DNA of 50,391 nucleotides from Saprospirales bacterium (GTDB lineage Bacteria; Bacteroidota; Bacteroidia; Chitinophagales; Saprospiraceae): contig REEO01000076.1 of NCBI GenBank assembly GCA_007695035.1, positions 1 to 50,391 on the forward strand. The letters run 5' to 3'. The position numbers were made by a program, and so were the translations under genes. The notes under the pieces are model-generated. The model saw only the letters and a program-made list of their open reading frames with translations. It made no database searches and was not told where the DNA came from. Below, one piece after another: positions 45,501-50,391 of this stretch. The number at the start of each line of letters is the position of its first letter. Position 1 is the stretch's first letter.

Positions 45501-45668
45501 TAGTCCGCCTGTGTTAAACCAGCTTACGGTATCACCTGTGTAAATTTCCAGGTGCTGCGGATTAAAGGAATTGGATTCTACCGTAACCTCATGAATGTTC
45601 TGAGCTCCGATGCCCAATGCAAGGAGGTAAAAGACGGCTATAGAGCCCAAATGGATTAGTTTTTTCAT
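42597..45668 (-). CDS. secreted cupredoxin fused to four tandem OB-like repeats, T9SS sorting domain
   Basis: 1023 aa. The signal peptide is 1-22. A plastocyanin-like cupredoxin (24-113) has a complete type 1 copper set: H57 (GLHNV), C99, H102 and M107 (YQCDIHAGGGM). Four repeats of about 207 aa follow from about residue 119 to 940. Each has IREN..PVLIGE, VYGGNLRPQGLQFTIIDD, EGDxITIWGEV, SIELIS, TESSLIxIESVYITNPEDWPSPG, FLMRIQREVDLG and DDGYQIIPRYADD. The first halves look like OB folds. The last ~80 residues are a type A T9SS domain (LWPNPVQDRLNI, FSTDGRLI, QSGTYIVKV). Predicted surface copper protein; the partner of the repeats is unknown. Confidence 0.88.
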   Translation of the reverse strand: MKKLIHLGSIAVFYLLALGIGAQNIHEVTVESNSFNPQHLEIYTGDTVSWFNTGGLHNVNGSTDEFPDNPESFFSGDPESGNWEYLFIFNTPGYYDYQCDIHAGGGMTGTITVSDPSAYMEVSMQDIRENNADGVPVLIDELVTVTAVVYGGNLRTQGLQFTMIDSTNTGVVIFSPSDDFGYEVNEGDMIQLWGEVSFFNGLTQINPDSIELISGDNLLVDPTVVTELGEDTESSLIMIESVYITNPEDWPSPGDNANIYVSNQQDTFLMRIQREVDLGNDPPADTFDLVGIGGQFTTNIPADDGYQIIPRYADDLGIELDDGPDYLPVTIPEVRENDSDFFPVLMGERVEVSGVVYGGNLRPQGLQFTIIDDDNVGVSVFNASADLDYSVTEGDLITIWGEVDQFNGLAQVVPDSIELISQDNPLVDPRVVTELGEDTESSLILIESVYITNPEDWPSPGDNANIFVSNLQDTFLMRIQREVDLGDEAPTDTFDLVGIGGQFTNNIPADDGYQIIPRYADDLGILLDEDLDYLPVTIPEVRENDTDFFPVLMGERVEVTGIVYGGNLRPQGLQFTIIDDDNVGVSVFNASGDLDYSVTEGDMITIWGEVDQFNGLAQIAPDSIELISQDNPLVDPRVVTEFGEDTESSLIMLEDVEITNPEDWPSPGSAANIFVENQHGTFLMRIQREVNLGANPPVGVFDLIGIGSQFTTNVPADDGYQIIPRYADDVGADPSDQYMPVTMPELRENDLDGIPVLIGELVEATAVVYGINYRPQGLQFTIIDENNVGVGIFRPSGNLDYEVTEGDLITVRGEVSEFRGLTQINAHEIDLIDTNQELVEPMVVDELDESTESSLVQLQNVVIQDPTEWPQEGEEGNVVLERNGETFILRVQRESRLGAALEDVGLNVTGIGTQFTTNIPANDGYQIVPRYEEDIEPVVSVYNIQEEVFIDLWPNPVQDRLNITSDYPVESISIFSTDGRLIEEFKTDSGSIQLDISGYQSGTYIVKVETVRGAAISMILVSR
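43455..45314 (-). repeat. three near-identical 621-bp tandem direct repeats inside the cupredoxin gene
   Basis: Units run about 45314-44694, 44693-44073 and 44072-43455, with a fourth, more diverged unit down to about 42850. Anchor sequence GGATTGTCTTGAGAAATTAG recurs at exact 621-bp spacing in units two and three. These two share long identical stretches at DNA level, which points to recent duplication or gene conversion. Confidence 0.85.
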
Positions 45669-45824
45669 GACTTTAATTTTTGACGTGATTAAATAAATTA
45701 GATTAGTTGTACTTTTTTGACTTCTACATGGATAAGTTCAACAAAGATTTCATGGCAAATCTTCAAAAGGCGCTATTCATCGGAATTTGTGGTCATTTTC
45801 ATAAAATGTTTTTTTTGAGAAAAA

Positions 45825-46751
45825 TCAGTTATTGATGAATGAATACAATTCAATAGGGTAATCCGTGGCGATGATATGGGCCCCTTTTCGGAAGTATTTG
45901 GCTATTGCATCAAAGCCCTTTGACTTAGCCCTTCTGTCCAGGTTACCCAGGGTTCCCTGGATAGCGATAATGCCCATTTCGTTGAGTTCTTCAAAGAGGT
46001 TAGGGGCTGTTTCCCGGGTTCCGGTAAAAGCTACAATCACATCTGGAGGAATGCCAGAGTCCCTTACAGCCTCAAGTTCTTCCATATTTCTGATGGGGAT
46101 AGACATCACCATATCCGGTGCAAGCCTGTGAAAAACCCGTGCGGCATTGAGGCTGTAAACAATGACCATTACGCGGTGAACTGCATCTGCTTTCCGGATT
46201 TCATCAATCACGAGTTCAAAGGGTACATTACGCTTGATATCCAACTTCAAAATTGCCTTGCCCTCAGACCATCCGAGTACCTCTCTAAGCATTGGTGGGT
46301 TGTAATCCGTGGTGTCGCCAAAGTGATCCAAAAGTTGTAAGCTTGATATATTTTCAAAGCTCTTTTGGTTGGCATGACCTGATCCCGTTGTTGTTCTGTC
46401 CAGGGTTTCATCGTGAAGCAGAAATACAATCGAATCAGACGAAAGTCTCAGGTCCATTTCCAGAACCGCGGGTAGATTTTCAAGTATGAATTCAAAGGAT
46501 TCCAGACAATTCTCCGGCCAACCGTCGTAGTACCGGGAACCACGATGGGCGCTTACCATGTTTTCCAACGCATGAACGGGAGAAAAGAATTGGTAAATAT
46601 TTTCGGTGTGGTAGTAGTGATTTGGGTCTCCTTTTGCAAATACCGTTTCAGAGGGGTTGAAGTTGGTCTGCTGTTCGCTATTAAAGTCGCAAGCCATCAG
46701 TGTACAGATCGCAATGCACAGGACCAATTTGGAAAATATCAAAAGAGGCAT
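45825..46751 (-). CDS. glycerophosphodiester phosphodiesterase-family lipoprotein
   Basis: 308 aa from the ATG at 46751. The lipobox TLMAC with C21 marks an outer- or inner-membrane lipoprotein. The GDPD domain (about 65-300) has SAHRGSRYYDGWPEN (catalytic H69, R70; substrate E80), LEMDLRLSSD (metal ligands E98, D100) and FLLHDETLDRTTTG (catalytic H113). KLDIKR and ATDYP follow. It should hydrolyse glycerophosphodiesters to glycerol-3-phosphate plus an alcohol. An upstream in-frame ATG (46805) would put 18 residues before the signal peptide and is unlikely. It follows the TonB receptor gene on the same strand. Confidence 0.88.
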   Translation of the reverse strand: MPLLIFSKLVLCIAICTLMACDFNSEQQTNFNPSETVFAKGDPNHYYHTENIYQFFSPVHALENMVSAHRGSRYYDGWPENCLESFEFILENLPAVLEMDLRLSSDSIVFLLHDETLDRTTTGSGHANQKSFENISSLQLLDHFGDTTDYNPPMLREVLGWSEGKAILKLDIKRNVPFELVIDEIRKADAVHRVMVIVYSLNAARVFHRLAPDMVMSIPIRNMEELEAVRDSGIPPDVIVAFTGTRETAPNLFEELNEMGIIAIQGTLGNLDRRAKSKGFDAIAKYFRKGAHIIATDYPIELYSFINN

Positions 46752-46836
46752 TTTTACAGGTTCTTGCTCGGGCTTAAAGTTAGGTGTTTTACATTGGCAA
46801 ACCAAAGAATTTATGGTATTTTTTGTGTATTACAGC

Positions 46837-46867
46837 AAAAAGGGCCTGCAGATACTGCAAGCCCTTT
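46837..46867 (-). terminator. intrinsic terminator of the Oar-like receptor gene
   Basis: Leftward stem AAAGGGCTTGCAG/CTGCAGGCCCTTT (46855-46867 with 46839-46851, one mismatch), 3-nt loop, T-run to 46837. It starts 28 nt past the receptor stop. Confidence 0.8.
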
Positions 46868-46894
46868 CACTGAATTTGGTAAATCCTCATATTA

Positions 46895-49800
46895 TTATCT
46901 ACCGAAAATGTATCGTACACCAACCTGCATTCGCCAAGTATTGCTGAGAATGTTAGAAGTTGACTTTCTGAAAGTCTCGGTTGGGAATTCATTGGTGCCG
47001 GAAACGGTATTTAATCTGTAAACAGGAACATCGTTTTCATTGATTTCCACCAGATTGAGCAGGTTGCGCTGGAATTCGAGTTGAGGAATACCCCAGTCGC
47101 TATTGAGCATATTGCCTACATTGGTAATATCGATAGAAAGCTGCAGCCTGTTCTGTCCGTCGCCTGTCAGGTTGATATCCTGAAGGATTCTTAAATCAAA
47201 ACGGTGAACCCAGGGTCTGGTAGCGCCATTTCTCTCGGCAATGGAACCTCTGTTTTCGCTTAGATAATCATCCTGGGCAATGTAGGCATCCAACAATTCT
47301 CGCTGCATCTGAACTGTGATTGCTTCACCATCCAGTTCAAATTCTTCAAATTCCAGTTCAATTGCAGAGTGGGGAATGTACATAAGTCTGTCGGAGGCAT
47401 CGCCAAAGTTGCCGGAGTAAGTGTAACTGAAACGCCCGGCATTTCCTCCGTCATAGAATACTCCGATGGTAGTGTTACCGGTTCTGTAGGACAGCGCCCC
47501 AATCAGTCGATTTGGTTGATCGTGACCAGCAAACCCAAGTTCAGGATTGTTCCTGTCATTTTGAACTGTGGAAGGCCAAAGAGAAATCGCCTGAGAACCA
47601 CCGGCAGCGTCGAGGTCGCGAGATCTTGATCTGGTGTAGGCTACCATGGCATCAAAACCGGAGTCAAAAGACTTGCTAAGTTGAAGGGTTGCCGAAAAGT
47701 AATCAGCTTTTTCCTTGGCATTGGTCAACATGAAGACATTCCTAAAATCCGGATCATTGGAATAAGCAGCTAGACCATCCTGATCAACCCAATATCCTCT
47801 ATTGTCAGGTCCCGCAAGGGTCCTGTCAGCATTTCTGAGTACCGGATTATATGCAATGGGGGTGTGCACATCCCTGCTGTACATAAGATCGACAGTGGCA
47901 CGAATTCCATATGGGAGTTGCATGTCTGCACCCAGACTGCTTCTCCAAACCTGAGGCAATTTGAAATCCTCGTCAGTGAGATTGATCTCCTGTGATAAAG
48001 TAGCCTCGGGATCTTCTGGGGCATGTGCATTGACATCGGGATCAAAAAGAATTCCGGCCTCTACAACTTCATCTCCTTCAAAACCAATTCCTCCTCTAAC
48101 CACACCGGAGCCGTTTACCTGATTGGACAGCCACACAAATGGTATCCTTCCGGAGAACAAGCCCGTACCACCACGCACCTGAAGGCTGCGGTCGCCAAAT
48201 ACATCGTAGTTGAAGCCCAATCTCGGGGAGAAAAGTGGATTGACCGAGGGGAAAGTACTTACATCGGGTGTGAAAGTACTGCCATCAGGTCCGATAAAGG
48301 TCTTATTCAACTCATCCAACTTTTCATTTCTCGGTATGTCGATCGGGTAAAATGGCAGATCAACCCTCAATCCCGCTGTAATACTTAAATCGCGGTTTAC
48401 CTGATACTGATCCTGAATGAATATACCCACCTGGCCAAATTGAGTCTCATCCAAAGGAGGCTCGGTGGAACCATCCAATGCAAAAGACCTGGCAAAAGCA
48501 TCAGGGTGTACATCGGGATTTTGGTTGATAACTGCATCCACAAATTTATCGTAACCGATAAAGCGATACCAACCGTGAAAGGTCGGATTAAATGCATTGT
48601 TGAAAGTCATGTACTCAAAGTTAAGTCCAGCGGTAATGGTGTGGCTTCCTCTGTAGTAAGTGAGCGTGTTGGTAATGTTGAAAACATCGTTTTCTAGCAA
48701 ATTACCCACAGTAAAGAGCTCGTTACCCATAGTCATGTAGTAGAGCAATTCACCGGCAGCATTGGGCTCAAGTACCTCAATCATCGGAAAATCCTGACCA
48801 CCCGGCACTCCACGGCGTTGTGGTGTGGAAGATGTAAATCCGACATTCAATTGATTGGAGAGGTTGTCCCCTAGAATAGAGTTCAATTCCGCTACCACAG
48901 AGGTAACTTCGCGTTCCTGAGTATAGTTGTTGTTTCTGAAGTTGATGTTTTCAATACCCTGTCTGCGTGTATTTCGGTAACGGGTTGAGACAAAGCGTAT
49001 AGAATTGTTATTGGTAGGCACATCTCGAAATGAAGTGAAGTGATTAAACCTGAGAGCCAATCTGTGATTCTGGTTAATATTAAAGTCAAAACGCAGGTTG
49101 AATCTCTCTGATTCAGAAGCAAAGGGATAGCCATCAGGCGCCCCGGTATCATAACCGTAGAGTTCCTGCATTTGCTCTCTTACAAAGTTTGCTTCAGAAA
49201 GAGGCACTCTGGAAATATTGATACCATCGGGAGTTTCCCCTTCTCTGGCAGCTCTTTTGGTAAAGGAAGGAGTGGCTTCTTCCTCTCTTTCATAACTTGC
49301 AAAAAAGAACAGGCGATCTTTGATAATGGGACCTCCCACGCGAAACCCTAAGGTGGTTACTTCAGAATCTCCGACATTTACGGCTACATCCCCTGCCTTA
49401 TTACCAATCATCTGGTCATTACGCAAAAGGAAGTAAGCAGATGCTTCAAAGTTGTTACTTCCAGACCTTGTGATTGCATCTACAGCAGCACCTGAAAATC
49501 CAGAGTACCGAACATCGTAGGGAGCAAGGTTTACACTTACCTCCTCGATGGCATCAAGTGAGACTGGATTGCCCCCTGCAAACTGGTCTGTACCCAGACC
49601 GAAATTGTTGTTGTAAATGTTACCATCAATGGTGTAATTGTTGAAACGCGAACTCGTTCCGGCAAACGCATTGCCGACTGACTGGGGCGTCATACGGGTG
49701 AAGTCATTGATGCTTCGGTTGATGGTCGGCAGGGAGTTGATGGTCTCTGATTTCAAACTCGTACTTGCTCCAGTTCTGGAAGAATTGAAAACTGCATCCT

Positions 49801-50164
49801 GGGCACCCGAGACTATAATTTCGTCTAGGATGGTACCGGCTTCTGCAAGTTTCACATCCACATTGGCCCCCGAACCCAGTGCCAAATAAATCTCTGTGAC
49901 CTCTTCGGTTTCGTACCCCAAATAGGATATGCGTACAGTGTAAGGTCCACCGCTCCGCATGTTCGCGAGGTTAAAAACACCGTTGACATTGGTGGTTGTA
50001 CCGTATTCAGATCCTGTAGGAACATGGGTAGCAACCACAGTCGCCCCAATGAGCTCCTCGCCGTCAACCGAGGTAATGGTACCTGTCATGGTGGAGGTCG
50101 TCACCTGTGCGAGCAGGCTACCACTGACAAAAAGTAAACAAAAAAACAAGTAAAGCTTTTTCAT
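46895..50164 (-). CDS. Oar-like TonB-dependent outer-membrane protein
   Basis: 1089 aa from the ATG at 50164 (MKKLYLFFCLLFVSGSLLAQ signal peptide). A carboxypeptidase-regulatory-like domain (about 23-110) has SMTGTITSVDGEELIGATVVATHVPTGSEYGTTTN and GGPYTVRISYLGYE. A plug (about 115-240) has ILDEIIVSG, TINRSINDFTRMTPQS, SRFNNYTIDGNIYNNNFG and DVRYSGFSGAAVDAITRSGSN. A large barrel ends in VGVRYIFGR. This matches the Oar family (Myxococcus Oar and Bacteroidota homologs), which handle large substrates such as peptides or proteins. The actual substrate here is unknown. An upstream in-frame ATG (50212) adds 16 unlikely residues. Confidence 0.9.
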   Translation of the reverse strand: MKKLYLFFCLLFVSGSLLAQVTTSTMTGTITSVDGEELIGATVVATHVPTGSEYGTTTNVNGVFNLANMRSGGPYTVRISYLGYETEEVTEIYLALGSGANVDVKLAEAGTILDEIIVSGAQDAVFNSSRTGASTSLKSETINSLPTINRSINDFTRMTPQSVGNAFAGTSSRFNNYTIDGNIYNNNFGLGTDQFAGGNPVSLDAIEEVSVNLAPYDVRYSGFSGAAVDAITRSGSNNFEASAYFLLRNDQMIGNKAGDVAVNVGDSEVTTLGFRVGGPIIKDRLFFFASYEREEEATPSFTKRAAREGETPDGINISRVPLSEANFVREQMQELYGYDTGAPDGYPFASESERFNLRFDFNINQNHRLALRFNHFTSFRDVPTNNNSIRFVSTRYRNTRRQGIENINFRNNNYTQEREVTSVVAELNSILGDNLSNQLNVGFTSSTPQRRGVPGGQDFPMIEVLEPNAAGELLYYMTMGNELFTVGNLLENDVFNITNTLTYYRGSHTITAGLNFEYMTFNNAFNPTFHGWYRFIGYDKFVDAVINQNPDVHPDAFARSFALDGSTEPPLDETQFGQVGIFIQDQYQVNRDLSITAGLRVDLPFYPIDIPRNEKLDELNKTFIGPDGSTFTPDVSTFPSVNPLFSPRLGFNYDVFGDRSLQVRGGTGLFSGRIPFVWLSNQVNGSGVVRGGIGFEGDEVVEAGILFDPDVNAHAPEDPEATLSQEINLTDEDFKLPQVWRSSLGADMQLPYGIRATVDLMYSRDVHTPIAYNPVLRNADRTLAGPDNRGYWVDQDGLAAYSNDPDFRNVFMLTNAKEKADYFSATLQLSKSFDSGFDAMVAYTRSRSRDLDAAGGSQAISLWPSTVQNDRNNPELGFAGHDQPNRLIGALSYRTGNTTIGVFYDGGNAGRFSYTYSGNFGDASDRLMYIPHSAIELEFEEFELDGEAITVQMQRELLDAYIAQDDYLSENRGSIAERNGATRPWVHRFDLRILQDINLTGDGQNRLQLSIDITNVGNMLNSDWGIPQLEFQRNLLNLVEINENDVPVYRLNTVSGTNEFPTETFRKSTSNILSNTWRMQVGVRYIFGR

Positions 50165-50195
50165 GATTGGGTTAAATTGATTAAAAAATACACCG

Positions 50196-50203
50196 CAAAA
50201 ATA
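50196..50203 (-). promoter_or_regulatory. -7 box TATTTTTG of the Oar-like receptor gene
   Basis: Leftward TATTTTTGC, a full TAnnTTTG match, 32 nt before the preferred ATG at 50164. It also rules out the ATG at 50212. No clear -33 TTTG is seen. Confidence 0.5.
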
Positions 50204-50333
50204 TGCACTCAAAGTTTTTCGTACACTTGCTTTATGTTAAGAATATATTAACTAAGACTTAGAGGCATCCCAATGAAATAAGCACTTGACTTTAGTTATT
50301 TAACATATATTTTTTAAATAAATATATACGGGA

Positions 50334-50391
50334 TCATTTTTTAGGGAGGAAAATTTCAGCTATCATACAGCGGACACTTCCACCTCCAAAT
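50334..50391 (-). CDS. C-terminal end of an arginine-deiminase/CtlX-type protein, cut by window edge
   Basis: The minus strand reads FGGGSVRCMIAEIFLPKK followed by a TGA at 50336-50334. The GGGSVRCMxAEIF ending, with its near-terminal Cys, is what I know from arginine-deiminase-superfamily proteins of the CtlX (citrulline utilisation) type, where that Cys is the nucleophile. Only 18 codons are in the window. The 120-170 nt between this stop and the receptor start hold the receptor promoter. Confidence 0.6.
   Translation of the reverse strand, partial: FGGGSVRCMIAEIFLPKK

Noticed and set aside
45791-45815. Rightward AT hairpin (CATTTT-CAT-AAAATG) followed by a T-run
   Set aside because: No rightward gene precedes it; most likely AT-rich spacer sequence.

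Overview
The window looks like a chromosomal segment from a Bacteroidota bacterium, probably of the Saprospiria/Lewinella type (the class is an inference). The evidence is several type IX secretion (T9SS) C-terminal sorting domains, a PorP/SprF-type protein, SusC/Oar-like TonB receptors with carboxypeptidase-like N-terminal domains, and promoters of the Bacteroidota form TTTG-N19-TAnnTTTG. It is mostly ordinary core genome. I saw no rRNA, tRNA, CRISPR array, transposase or prophage gene.

Left part (1-8.5 kb). dnaG runs rightward and meets lspA stop-to-stop. lspA lies behind a secreted single-CxxCH protein with a T9SS tail. Divergent from that, a five-gene rightward run encodes a single-heme-type lipoprotein, an OB-fold membrane-anchored protein, a YceI protein, a DUF5777-like beta-barrel and a GT39-like membrane protein. 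A leftward Nudix (CoA pyrophosphatase-like) gene follows.

8.6-21.4 kb, all leftward. gltX is followed by a 70-residue lysine-rich protein. Then comes a likely surface-adhesin operon: a 2596-residue HYR/Ig-like protein with a gliding-type C-terminal domain, a PorP/SprF partner, and an OmpA/PD40 protein.

21.5-28.6 kb. A NodB-type polysaccharide deacetylase converges on a TonB-dependent receptor. The receptor is preceded by a clear TPP riboswitch, which marks it as a thiamin-related transporter. Upstream lies a nucleotide-sugar operon: DegT-type aminotransferase, UDP-glucuronate decarboxylase and dTDP-glucose 4,6-dehydratase.

28.8-40.3 kb, rightward. An outer-membrane barrel, waaA (kdtA) and an hldE-N-type heptose kinase make LPS-core functions. 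Three tandem paralogous T9SS-secreted proteins follow. The third is a pseudogene with about nine nonsense codons and one frameshift but an intact promoter. glyA comes next.

40.5-50.4 kb, leftward. This holds an RlmI-type rRNA methyltransferase, a patatin-like lipase, a secreted cupredoxin fused to four 207-residue repeats, a GDPD lipoprotein, an Oar-like TonB receptor, and at the right edge the last 18 codons of what looks like an arginine-deiminase/CtlX-type enzyme.

Family calls rest on motifs read by eye; no database search was run.
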